This document shows positions 22,909 to 34,200 of a stretch of 64,000 nucleotides of DNA, piece after piece (positions within the stretch are counted from its first letter, which is position 1; every line of letters begins with the position of its first letter). Both the position numbers and the translations under genes were made by a program. Source of the stretch: Botryosphaeria dothidea (Eukaryota > Ascomycota > Dothideomycetes > Botryosphaeriales > Botryosphaeriaceae). The DNA lies in contig WWBZ02000033.1 of NCBI GenBank assembly GCA_011503125.2, forward strand, positions 3,658,001 to 3,722,000. The letters run 5' to 3'. The notes beneath the pieces are model-generated. The model had not been told where the DNA came from, searched no databases, and saw only the letters and a program-made list of their open reading frames with translations.

Positions 22909-23132
22909 GGTGTCGCAGGGATGGAGGAGGGAGAGCTGGACAGGATGGGGCTTTGAAATCATCGGAGGAGCGGGCGATGGCCGACAGCCGACCGATGATG
23001 CTGCAGGATGGACCCGCGCCACAACGCCTGCGCCACACGTCACCCCGCCATGATGATGCGCATATTCATCCCAGCACTTGACTCCCTCCATTCCACGCAC
23101 CCTTCTACTTCTCCAGCAATTGAACCACCATC
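22909..23132. promoter_or_regulatory. Compact bidirectional promoter of ISA2 and kynureninase
   Basis: Only 224 bp separate the two start codons. An inverted repeat ATCATCGG (22958-22965) and CCGATGAT (22992-22999) lies in it. It is the only space for both core promoters. Confidence 0.6.
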
Positions 23133-24670
23133 ATGACAGACAAACCTTCGGCGGAGCTGCGCCTTGACGATCCGCAATCATTCACCAAAGATTTCGCAGA
23201 CGCGCTCGATGCGCAAGACCCGCTCCGCAACCTCCGCGAAGAATTCATCATACCAACCCGCGCCGGCCTGAAGCGCAAACGCCTGGGTACCGATGCCGGC
23301 GCAATAGAAGTTCCAGAGGCAATCAACGCCCTGCTTCCAGAGAATGAGTTGACCTACCCATGCACATATCTCTGCGGCAACTCCTTGGGCTTGCAACCGC
23401 GGCGCACACAAGATTACATCCGCAAGTACCTGGACACCTGGGCCAACAAAGGTGTATACGGCCATTTCCAGCCCCTAGAAGACGCCGTTTCACGCCCCTG
23501 GGTAGACATAGATGAGGATGCGAAGGTCGAAACAGCCAAAATCGTGGGCGCCGAGCCGGACGAGGTGGCCGTCATGCAAACGCTGACAGCCAACCTTCAC
23601 TTGCTCATGGCCAGCTTCTATCGCCCCACCAAAGAGCGCTACAAGATCATAATCGAAGGCAAAGCCTTTCCCAGCGACCACGTCCGTTACACCTCTTCGA
23701 GCCCCACCCAACGAGCGCTAACCCACCTCGCCAGTACGCCGTACAATCCCAACTCCACCACCACAACCAGCACCCCTCCACCGCCCTCGTCGAGCTCAAC
23801 CCGCCCGACCCCACAACCCCGTACCTGCCCACCTCCTACATCCTCTCCGTCATCGACGAGCACGCCTCCACCACCGCCCTGCTCCTCCTCCCCGGCATCC
23901 AGTACTACAGCGGCCAGTTCCTCGACATCCCCACCATCACCGCGCACGCCCAATCGCGGGGCATAACCGTCGGTTGGGACCTCGCGCACGCCGTCGGTAA
24001 CGTCCCGCTCTCCCTGCACGCCTGGAACGTCGACTTCGCCGCGTGGTGCAACTACAAGTACCTCAACAGCGGGCCGGGCGGCATCGGCGGCGCCTTCGTG
24101 CACGCGCGCCACACGCGCGTCTCCGCACCAAGCGCCAGCGACACCAGCCCCGGCTCCCTCGGCTACCGCCCGCGCCTCAGCGGGTGGTGGGGCCACGACA
24201 AGAGCTCGCGCTTCCGCATGGAGAGCGCCTTCGTACCGATGCCGGGCGCGGCCGGGTTCCAGCTGTCGAACCCGAGCGTGCTCGACACCACCGCGCTGCT
24301 GGCCTCCCTCTCCGTCTTCGCGCGCACGAGCATGCGCGACCTGCGCGCCAAGAGCCTGCGTCTGACCGCGTACCTCGAGCACCTGCTTTTCGGCGGCGAG
24401 GAGAAGCGGCCGTACAGCCTGATTACGCCGCGCAGCCCGGAGGAGCGCGGCGCGCAGCTGAGCGTCTTGCTAGAGCCGGGCCTGCTAGATGCGGTGATGA
24501 GGGAGTTGGAGGAGCAGGGCGTCGTGGTGGATGAGCGGCGGCCGGATGTGGTGCGCGTGGCGCCGGCGCCGTTGTATAACGGGTTTGGGGATGTATGGCG
24601 GTTTGTGAAGGTGTTTAAGGAGGCGTGTAGGAAGGCCGTGGCGGAGGCGGGTGTAGGGGGTAGGGAATAG
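23133..24670 (+). CDS. BNA5: Kynureninase
   Basis: Exons 23133-23681 and 23735-24670, 494 residues. The intron has a weak GTCCGT donor but a clear CTAAC branch site, and splicing restores FPSDHYAVQSQ, a family hallmark. Other marks: [11 protein letters not shown] near 75-85, [12 protein letters not shown] near 264, and the PLP lysine Lys291 in [13 protein letters not shown]. It cleaves kynurenine or 3-hydroxykynurenine to (hydroxy)anthranilate plus alanine, the PLP-dependent step downstream of IDO. The second exon is strongly GC-biased at third positions. Confidence 0.95.
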
Positions 24671-26097
24671 ACTTGGGAAGATAGAAAGGTTGGAGATGCA
24701 CTGGTAGATTAAAAGAACTTAGTACCACGCTGTTGAATGCATATAAATCATCTGCAATCGAGCGCATTAGCAGCGAATCTTGTTAAGAGAAATACGTGGT
24801 AGAACGGCTATGGCCGGACCCTTTGTTTCGGTCTGTCCCGATTTGTTTCTATGAAACCGCAGGGTATAGATAGATAGATAAATTCATTTTCTTCCCGATA
24901 TAGCTCCCTTTCGGGTCCATGCGGGGTAGGCTATCTGCGATATTTTACACGAGGGGAAAAACCCGGTTTCCTAGGTGGAAAACCCCTCCTTTCTTCTTAG
25001 GTTAGCTACCCCTACTTATTCCGTTTTCCCTGCTTACCGGTAGAGGCTACTATAGCAGCCCTATATTAGCTAGGTGTTGGCCTCTTAGCTCTCTCTTTCT
25101 CCCATGCCCTGAACCGCAGGGTATAGCGCTTAAAAAAGTGGGCATATGTTCTTCAAGTCCAAAAGGAAATGACCATGCAAAGAAGTAATTATGCTGCGCT
25201 GGTTTTCGCGTTTCATGAATTTTCGTACTGATTTGATGCTGAAGACAATTCTGAAAGTTGACACCGCTCTCAACTCTAACAGAATCTTCATCAAGTGCAA
25301 CGTCCGTTGACCAACAAACCAACCACATTCTCGGGAGATTCAGAGTGGTCACTTCTCTTCGGTTCTTCATGCACATACGGTATGCGAGTCTCTCACTGCA
25401 GATAACAGAAAATTTAGTCACCGAAATAAAAGCAAACGCACACACAAAATCCGAACAATGATTTCAATGCGGAGGCCAACGCACCTCGAAAGAGAAGCCG
25501 AATAATTTCAATCCTTATACAAGCAGGCCTTCCCGACCCGAACACAGAAGCCATTCTCTCATCTCGGGACTTTCATTTCCCCTCCATCCCTCAAGACCAA
25601 CTAGAACTTTTGCTGCCCCAAGACCTGGAAACGCCTACGCTACCAACTCACCTTTGCTTTTAGTTCTCCTGTCATATTTAGAAAGACGCTCGCACTGTTG
25701 CTTCTCATCTTAGCTGCATGTCAGGTCACTCAAGGCACGTCCTCAGTTCACGGAAACCCCTTCCCATGATATCGAACAAGACTTGAGGCGCTTTTGGGCT
25801 GTATGAGTCAAGGAAAATAAGAAAGACGCGTCGTGTCATTCCAATACTAAAGCATTAAAAGGCTGTATGTTGTTTGGGAGGGAGGAGACGATAATGTTTG
25901 CGAGGAGAGAAAACACAACAGCATCAGCAGCAGTAGCAGCACCCCAATCGAAAACAACCAGTCATGAGGAAGCAAAAGAGGAAAAGAGGTTTGATTGATG
26001 GCACTTTAAAAAAGAGCTGCACTGAGCCTGATTGAAAGGATGAGAAGATAGAGAGAAAACAGACACAAGCCTGTCTCAGCTAAAAGAGAGAACCAGC
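24671..26097. other. Convergent intergenic region between kynureninase and NST1
   Basis: It contains the retroposon-like insertion at 24855-25126. The rest (25127-26097) is AT-richer with A-rich tracts near the NST1 end and no recognisable gene. Confidence 0.5.
24855..25126 (-). mobile_element. Retroposon-like insertion with 15-bp target-site duplication
   Basis: The 15-mer AACCGCAGGGTATAG occurs at 24855-24869 and again, identical, at 25112-25126. The 242 bp between differ in style from the flanks (many CTA/TAG words). Read on the minus strand the insert ends in a simple (ATCT)n tail next to one duplication. A long perfect duplication plus a short simple-repeat tail is the mark of target-primed retroposition: a SINE or a 5'-truncated LINE end. 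No ORF and no clear pol III boxes were found. Confidence 0.6.
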
Positions 26098-29000
26098 TTA
26101 GAAGCTCGGTGATGACACACCGCCTCCGAGAGCGGAAGCATGAAAAGACGAGGTGCGCGCGGCGGTGGCTGGAGTAGCGCTGGCGCCCGTCATGCCGAAA
26201 GGTGTCGAGTGAGCTGGGATCGGGCTGCCGATCTCGCCCAAGCCATGAAGAGCGCCTTGGCCGGGGATGCGGATGCCGCCGGCGCTGGCCGAGTCTGGCT
26301 CGAACTTCACCGACACGACACCGTCGGGGCCGTCCTTCTTGCGCAGGAAGCCACCGCCGTTGTGAGCGTCGCCCTCGGTCTCGCAGATGTCTACAACCTC
26401 ATGCTCAGCTACTGGAGCATCAGCCGGCCCGCGGATGGAAGCGTCAATCGTGCGGATTATGGTAAGGATATCGTAGAAGGCGTCAGGGTTGGGTTGGCTC
26501 TGTGCGAGCTGCTTGCACGCTTGGCAGACCATCAGTCTCACTGACACAGGTCGCGAGATGCTGGGCCTGTGAGGGCCGCCAAGGGGAGCCCCGACACTAC
26601 CAAAGCTGCCGACCGTAGTAGGCCAGCCCGTGGCGGTCGGAGGAGATCCCCAGGTGCTTCCACCGATTCCGGGAGGCCCAAAAGGTACCGTTGGAGTACC
26701 CCATGTGCTGTTGCTACTGCTCCCTAGGCCGCCGAAAGGATCGATGCCACGAGTACCAACATCAGTGAAGAGCGGAGAAGTACCAAAACCAATCCTTCCC
26801 GATCTTGCTGACGGCGCAAGGCTTGCACGACGAGCTTCACCAGCACTTGTCGGGATAGGTTCATCACTATCGTCGAGGAGAGCGCTGCTTCCCAGGTGGT
26901 TACTTAACTCGTCGACGTCATTGTTTCCAGGCCTCTTGTTTTCCAAGTTGGGCTCTTGCGGTTTGACACTTGACGGCCTCTGAATGGGCGTCGGCCGGGC
27001 AATTGGATGAGCAGGCGGGCCCCCGATCGGAGAATCGAATGATCCTGAACCAGATGCTTGGCGAGAGTGAGATGGCATTATATCCCGAGGCGCGCTGAAT
27101 CCCGGAATCTGACCTGCCGCGCTCATGCCGGGCAAAGGCTGACCAAAACCAGGAGGCATGGACATGCCTGGAAAGCCTCGACCAGGTGGCATACCGGGCG
27201 CGTTCATACCAGGAGGTGGTGCGGGCATTCCGTTCGGAGCTGGGAAACCAGGGTATTGCGCGCCGATCGGCAGAGGTGCGTGGGGAAACATGGGTCCACG
27301 GGGCTGATTCAGACCGTGCATCATACCACCCTGCATCGGCGAAGGAGCATTGAGGCCCAAAGGCAGTCCACCAAAGCCAGAATGCATACCGGGAGGAGGG
27401 CCTATAGGTGGCATCGGCGATGTCGGCTGGGGATGCTGCAAGGCCGATGGCTGACCTTGAGGGTGCGGCTTCTGGAGAATCGTCCTCGGCGCGGTGTTAC
27501 CGTACTGGTTGCTCGGCGAGGCCGACTTGCTTGTTCCAGGAAATACCTGAGGCGTCTTCGGTGAAGATCCATGTGAGTCTTGTTGCGAGTTCTGACGTGG
27601 TTTCGACGGGGTTGGCGCCTTTGGAATATTAGGAGTTGCGACCTGAACATGAGGTGATGGGAAGCCAGTCGAGGACTGCTTTGAGATGAGTCCTGGTGGA
27701 AGAGCCGGTGTTGGCTGAGAAGTCCGCTTGGTAGTCGGTGCCTGCTGGCCAGCCTTTGCAGCCTCTTCCTCCCTGCGAGTCCGCTCCTTTGATTCTTTCT
27801 CGGCCTTGATTCTCGCCTCCTTATCCTTCCGTTGTTGTTCCGCGTGTGCCTTCTGTTCCTTAGCTTCCCTCTCTCTAGCCTCCCGCTCTTCTCGCTCTTT
27901 GCGCTTTGCCTGTTCTCGAGCCTTCTTTTCTGCAGTCCTCTGTTCTTGAGCTTTACGCTCGGCCTCCTGCTGCTTCTGCCGCTCCTCCTCTGACCTCCGC
28001 TTCTTTTCCGCCTCCTTTCGTTTCTTCTCCTCCTCCTGCGCCTTCCGCTCAGCTTCCTTCTTCTTCTTCTGCTCTTCCCGTTTCTTCCGTAATTCTTCCT
28101 GCTTCTTTGCCTCTGCCGCTTTGGCTGCTTCTTCCTCCGCCTTCTTTTCAGCCTCCTTGCGTGCCTTTTCCTCGGCTTGTCGCTGCTTCTGTGCAGCCTT
28201 CTTCTCCTTCCTCTTTTGAGCATCCTTGGACTTCTTCGCCTCGCGTTCTGCTGTGCGCCGGTTTTCCTCGTCGAGCTCTTCGATGAGTTTTTGCTGGCGT
28301 TCGTTCGCGACCTTTTCCCGGTATGCTGACAATACACGCTGTTCAAACATCCGCGCTGCAAAGATTTGGAACATCCGTCGGCCTTCCCGCATCCGTTGCT
28401 GCTCCGTCATCGTGTCCTGAGTTTTGTCAGAGATAGCCTCGCTTTCGTAGGATCAGATAGTGATTCCAAAACACACCAAGTCATCTTCCTCCTCCTCATA
28501 CTCGTCCTCTTGACTGTCATAGTCTTCCTCCTCCTCGTCGTACTCCTCGTCGTCTGGTGGTGGACCGTGATTGTGACCTGCGTGATGATTTTGCATGGAT
28601 GACGAATAGGCCAAGCTGCCTGCGTGTTCTACAACTTGATCTTCCCGTTGCATTCGACGTTCCGCGAGTTGCTCCATCATTTCGATAAATTTCTTGCCGT
28701 CGTTCTTTAGCAAATCGTCCGCTACCGTGAGAATCCCACCTGCGAGCAACAGACCATTAGCATCAGTTCTTGGGGGTTGCGCTTTCCCTTCAGTGCCCTC
28801 GACTGACCTTTGACAGTCAGACTATTGCCGAAGAAAGAGAAATCTGCAGCGGTGCCTCTGACGGGCAATTCCTCGGGTTCCTCTTCGTCGCTATAGTCCT
28901 CTTCGTCGTCATCGCTATACTCCTCTTCGTCCAGCTCGTCCTCGTCTTCCTCTTCATCTCCTATCTCTTCGACGCGGTTTCCGGCATCATATGGCTGATT

Positions 29001-29942
29001 TGGGTCGATCATGCGATCCGGGGGGAGGCGTGGATCTTGTCTACGGCTGTATGGCCTCCCTGTGGTTAGCACGGAATCGCCATTATCGGGTATATTGTCC
29101 TGGTCTCCGTACAGCTCCAGCTCCTCATAGTACGCGTCGTACAGGACCTCCAGTTCCTCCTCGATAGCGGTGCGCTTCCGTCCGCAGACAGTGCAGCTGC
29201 ACGAGTGCTTCTGTTGTTCCTTCATCTTGCGCAGGACCGCCTCTTTCTCGATCTTGACCAGCGACTTCCGCTCCTCCTCTCCCAGCGACAACCAGAACTC
29301 CCTGATCCTCTCGCGCTCCTCCTGCGTCGACGTGTTCCATATGCGGTCGCGGGAGGTCGAGCTGCGCATCGAGCGAAAGGCGGGATTGGACAGCGGCGGG
29401 GGCGGTGGGGGCGGAGGTGGATGCGAGCTCGGGTGGGTGAGCATGCCAGAGGAACTGCCGCTCGGTATATTATAAGCGTGCGCCTGCGCATCGGACTGCC
29501 TGCCCCTCTTCTTCTTCTTCTTTTTCTTGGATTTGCCAGCGGATAAATCGGCGTCGGCGGGGTGGCCGTTTGCCGTGGGCATGCCGGCGTTGTAGTGATG
29601 AGCGTACGCGTGCGCGGCCTCGTCATCAGTGTAGTACATGTCCTCATTGTCACCGGCGTCGAAGTTGTCGGCGTCGTCGAGGTCGTCGTCGTAGTCCAGG
29701 CCGGGCTGTGGCTCGTTTGAGGCCGAATTGCCGTTGTGCACGGCGCTCTGAGCGTGCGGGAGGTGGCCGTTGCGCAGGCTGGGGTTCGCGTGCTGCTGGT
29801 CCTGCTGCTGCTGCTTCGCAGCCAGCTTGGCCCGGCGCTTCGCCTTCTTGCGATTGACGCTGGGGTTGCCGGGCGGTGCTGTGCCGGTTAGCACGCCGTT
29901 GCTGGGCGCAGGCGCGCCGGGATGCGCTTTGGTGTTGGCCAT
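26098..29942 (-). CDS. NST1: Stress response protein Nst1
   Basis: Exons 29942-28808, 28739-28477 and 28416-26098 give 1,238 residues. The N-terminal part has a [10 protein letters not shown] basic run, a poly-Pro tract and [10 protein letters not shown]. The diagnostic block spans the first junction ([20 protein letters not shown]), followed by acidic stretches and then [20 protein letters not shown]. About 250 residues of Lys/Glu/Arg-rich, very probably coiled-coil sequence come next, and a Pro/Gly/Met-rich tail ends the protein. In yeast Nst1 affects salt tolerance and is linked to splicing factor and P-body proteins. It is divergent from RHO2. Confidence 0.92.
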
Positions 29943-30933
29943 GTGGGGTGGTCGGTGGTCGGGAGCAGAGCTGGCGCGCGACGGGCGAGTTAGAGAAGCG
30001 ATCTGGGGTGTGGTGGCGCAGCGGGGGAGCAGGCGTTTGAGCGGCTGAAGGCGCGGCCAAGGTGGTGTTCAAGGGCGCTGGGCTCAACAAGGCCCCTCCA
30101 CGGCGCGGAAGGTCACGTACGTATGCTCGGGGATGGCAGCCACTCGCTCCGGCGGCGCGGGGAGCTCTTGCTTGCGGGCCTGGGGGCGGGGGATCGCGGG
30201 CTGCTCGGAGCTTGCGGGCGGTGGTGGTGGTGTTGCGGCGGCGTAAAAGAGCGTGCATCATCTCCAAGGTCAAGGTGCCGCTGGTCGGGATCTCAGCCCG
30301 GCGTTAATCCGTGTCCGAGCGGGTTCCATGCGTGCCCTTGGCCCTTGGCCCATGCCTGGCGCTGCTTTGCCCTGCTCGCTCACTTCCATCCTCGTATCTC
30401 AGCACATTTCTTCGCGCTGCCTCCTCCTTGCAGCTCCTAGGCCTGCCGCACCCACTGCCCACCCCGTATATACCAGCCCCGTTCCGCGCCATTGCCCCCG
30501 TCTGTCGCAACCAACTCCCTCGCCGCCCGCCCTCGCCGACCGCGCCCTCGCTCACCACACCCGACGAGCTCCCCGTGTGCGCCCTCCGCCGCCGAACCCC
30601 CGGCTGCCTCTCCCACCTGCCCCGAGCCGCCTCTCCTCCTCAATCGCTCGAGCAAGCGCACCGCTCGTCGTCCGTCGCCCGCGACCACTCGCTTCCAGCG
30701 ATCGTCCGTCCCGTCTGAGCGCCGCCGCCAGCTTCACGTCCTCATCGCTGCCGCACGCACCGAAGATACCCCAACAATAACATTGTTTACGACCGCCGCT
30801 GTCCAGCGCCCGGAGCGTCTAGCGCTGCATCTTCCCGAGTCCCTCGACCACCTTCACCCAGCGAGAACCGTCTCTGTCCGCGGACCACCGCCTGCGCCGC
30901 CGTCCGGAGCCCGTCAGGGGATAATCAGCAGAC
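29943..30933. promoter_or_regulatory. Divergent upstream region of NST1 and RHO2
   Basis: This 991-bp region is strongly pyrimidine-rich on the RHO2 side (about 30400-30750), typical of fungal promoters and long leaders. Open frames here on both strands are compositional and I do not call them genes. Confidence 0.5.
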
Positions 30934-32109
30934 ATGGCTCAGCAAAACGGCCAAGATGCTCAAGTCATGAGAAGGTATGCGAGACCGGTGCATTTCCACC
31001 CAGTTCCATCAAGGTGCCGCACGGGGTTCTGCAGATCGACGGCACTACGCGTCCGCTCGTCTCGCTTTCTGAGCCCCGTCACTGCAGCGCGCCAGCACCC
31101 TACTTTTCTTCTGTCACGCTGCCGCTTCTCTCCTACCCCGTATTCGACTCGATTCCCATTGCCGGGTGCGGAGCGCTGCGCCTCTTAGCTCTCCAACCCT
31201 AAAACGAAGCGAGGGAAGATCGCGTGCATTGGCGTCCGTGATCCGAGCCTCAGGCAACCAAAAATAGACCACGCTTCCCTGGGACTCGCCGTCGCACTTT
31301 TATTCTCTCAGCCGCGGTTGCCAGCTGCCTTGTTCCTGGTGCTGGTCGCACTGCCTCATCTCATACTTGCAATCTCCTGCCTTGTGTAACCTGCTGACGC
31401 TGGCTGCCTTGCATAGAAAATTAGTCATTATCGGCGACGGCGCCTGTGGAAAGACCAGTTTACTTAGTGTCTTCACCTTGGGATACTTTCCGACTGTAAG
31501 TCTAGAACCATTCCTTCGATTGACGTAAGACGAATGACTGATTGGCGCGCCAGAGATATGTAGGTCACCCGCGTCAGCTGGCTGACGCCCCGCTTAATCA
31601 GACAGAGATGTTGACGGCCGCCTAAGGTTCCCACCGTATTTGAAAATTATGTTACCGACTGCCGCGTCGACGGTAAATCCGTGCAGCTTGCGCTGTGGGA
31701 TACCGCCGGTCAGGAAGACTACGAACGGCTACGTCCTCTTGCGTACTCGAAGGCCCACGTCATCCTGATTGGTTTTTCCGTGGACTCGCCAGATTCTCTG
31801 GAGAACGTCAAGCACAAGTGGGCCGAAGAGGCGAGGGAGCGATGCCCGGACGTCCCGATCATCCTGGTGGGTCTGAAGAAGGATCTCCGCGATGATCCCC
31901 TAGCGCAAGAAGAGATGCGGAAGAAGTCTTTGAAGTTTACCACCCCCAAAGCCGGCAACGACATGAAGGACGAAATCGGCGCCCGGAAGTACCTCGAGTG
32001 CTCGTCCCTGACGGGTGACGGCGTGGACGATGTGTTCGAAGCGGCAACCCGTGCTGCATTGCTGTCTGTCGACAAGACCGAAACCAATGGGTGCTGCGTC
32101 ATTCTGTGA
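30934..32109 (+). CDS. RHO2: Rho-family GTPase Rho2
   Basis: Four exons, 30934-30974, 31417-31495, 31554-31559 and 31627-32109, give 202 residues. P-loop GDGACGKTS begins at residue 20; the switch region reads [17 protein letters not shown], then [14 protein letters not shown]. The end CCVIL is a CaaX box with Leu (geranylgeranylation) and a preceding palmitoylatable Cys, as in yeast Rho2. FTLGYFPT and [12 protein letters not shown] fit Rho2 rather than Rho1, Rho3, Rho4 or Cdc42. Exon 3 is a 6-nt microexon (AGATAT, Arg-Tyr) needed to complete [13 protein letters not shown]. Intron 1 is 442 nt and follows only 41 coding bases. Rho2 acts at the membrane in cell-wall glucan signalling. Confidence 0.92.
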
Positions 32110-33105
32110 TAGATTGGAGCGATCATCTGAGCGCAGCACCACTGCTCGTTCACCTCTTGCATGGGGCGGAGTTTTGGGAAATTTGTAACATGCGGGGCGT
32201 CATCCTCACAGCGCTTTTTCTTCGAGGAGTCCTTTCTTCCTTTCTTGTGTCGTTTCCGATCCGTTCTTGTCCGATCAAAATTCTTCGTTTCGTTTCACAT
32301 TCAGCGGTGACGCTTAATGACGGATGATACCATCGATACGCTCATTTGATTATTTATTTAGCGGCTCGCCTTGGTTTGTTGTCCGACTCAGTCCAGTCCG
32401 AAGGGTCCTGGTCTGGCTGCATTGCATTCTTTGGCAGTCGAATATTTTCCGTGTTTCTGGTTCAAAATGCTGGCCTGGACCTCGCTGGTGAGAGGGTCGG
32501 TCTTTATGTTTGGGGTTATTGTACAGTAATTTGAGACACTACAATAGCCTCCTAAGGAAGGACCTTCTGGTTGTTGAGATCTTGGATCTGTTTTGCGTGA
32601 CATTAAAATAAGCATAATTACGTACGCTAAATTGAAGGAAGAGTTTTCAGGACCGGCAGTGAGCATTAAGTGCGTTTTAATTAATCAAGGACCGAGCCAT
32701 CTCCTAGAAGATCCCCCAAGATATCAAGTTCCTTTGGATGATCTGGGACTTATGCTTCGACCCTCAAAGCAAATTAGCAATTCCATCTGAAACTAACATT
32801 GTATGTGCTGAATCGTAGAAGATGTTGCTTCATTGGATGCATTGACCAGACTTCAATGTGTTTACTGCTGACTACTAGTTACGCGGTCTTGAAGCTGGAT
32901 CTACGTTCATCTGCACCACTTCGTAGATCAAGCTCGCTGGGACCAACCAGTCAATGGGTCTTGCGTAAAATGGCCTGACCAAGAACTTATTCATTTTTCT
33001 CACAAGAGACACGCCGGATTCATACGCTTTCTGGATATTTCTGTCGCCGCTTTTACCCTTTTTATACATGCCCAAATCTCCTCCGCTTTTCCACATGTTC
33101 TCCCC
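32110..33105. other. Convergent intergenic region between RHO2 and mL40
   Basis: This holds the presumed 3' UTRs of both genes. No other gene, repeat or RNA was recognised. Confidence 0.5.
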
Positions 33106-33752
33106 TCACCGCTTCCATTCATGGTTCCAACCGTCCTTGGGCGGCGTGTCGACCTGCGGCCTCGCGTACTCGATGGGCACGCCCTCCCAGGCATCGTTCT
33201 TCATCATCGAAGTGCGGTACAGGCGGCCGACGTTCCTAGCCGCCTCCGGGCCAGGCATGCCGTTGTCGTCCATCAGCCGCAGCGCCTCGCAGGCCTCGCG
33301 CATCGAGTTGTACTGGCGCTCAAGCTCGAGCTCGCGGGCGGCGCGCTGCTTGCGCTTGAACAGCATCCAGGCGCGATGGATGGTCCAGTGGCGCAGGGAG
33401 CGCAGGCGCGAGAAGCGCAGCGGGCGCGGCGTCTGCGGGTGGAAGAGGTGGTAGCGGATTTGCGCTGTCGGGGAGATGAGGTCAGCACGGGGGCTTCTTC
33501 GCGTGGGGAGAGCCATTGGCCGGTGGGCGGCTGGTGGGAATGCTTACTTATCCTGCCATCCGTCTTCTGGCCTTTGTTCTTCTTTGCGAGCGCGGCGGTT
33601 GTGGAAAATGGTGTGCTCTGGCTTGCTGTTGCGGGCTGAGCTGCGGGAAGAGGAAGGCGGCGCAGGGCGGCGAGGGCGGGCGTCGAGCGCAGGGTAAATG
33701 GGCGGAAGACGGGCTGGAAGGCGCGCATGGGCGTGGTTGTTATTCGTCTCAT
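33106..33752 (-). CDS. MRPL28: Mitochondrial large-subunit ribosomal protein mL40
   Basis: Exons 33752-33548 and 33464-33106, 187 residues. The N-terminus is Arg/Ala/Pro-rich with no acidic residue in the first 50 or so, a mitochondrial presequence. The conserved domain starts KTDGRITQIRYHLFHP and continues TPRPLRFSRLR, LFKRKQRAARELELERQYNS and YRTSMMKNDAWEG, as in fungal mL40 (yeast Mrpl28). It is divergent from PCM1, with 448 bp between starts. Confidence 0.9.
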
Positions 33753-34200
33753 GGTTGTGCTGTGGATGCGATTGACGCGGTGGACTCTCTTGGAGCGATG
33801 CTTTGGCGTCTGCTGCTCGTCGGGAGAGATGGAGCGGCAAGGCCGACGGGCCGTCGATTTTCCAGCGAGCAGCAGAAGCCGGCGGGTAGCTCGACAGCGG
33901 CGGGCCAGGGCTATTTTCGTCGCTCACACACCGCCGTCTCAGCCCTACCAGCCAGGCGAGTGAAACTGGCCCTGGCGGAGTGCCCCCCGATCGGCGGCCA
34001 GGCGCAGTCTGTGTGCAGCGATGGGTGGAGCTGTTAGCTGAAGACACCGTTACAGCCCCTCCAGCCTGCACCCCCTACCTCCTCCTTCCCCGCTGCTCTC
34101 CTCCGCCGGTTTCTGTCCAGTCCTCTTCCTCTTCCTGTCTCTCTGCACTCTCCTCTCGTTTCCCACCTACGCTCTCTCTACCCCTCCCCCACCAACAACC

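Noticed and set aside
27402..28361. 319-codon Arg-rich frame overlapping NST1
   Set aside because: Frame-shifted shadow of the Lys/Glu coiled-coil region of NST1.
31627..32109. Assignment of the GTPase as Rho1, Rho3, Rho4 or Cdc42
   Set aside because: [17 protein letters not shown] and the CCVIL end fit Rho2 best.
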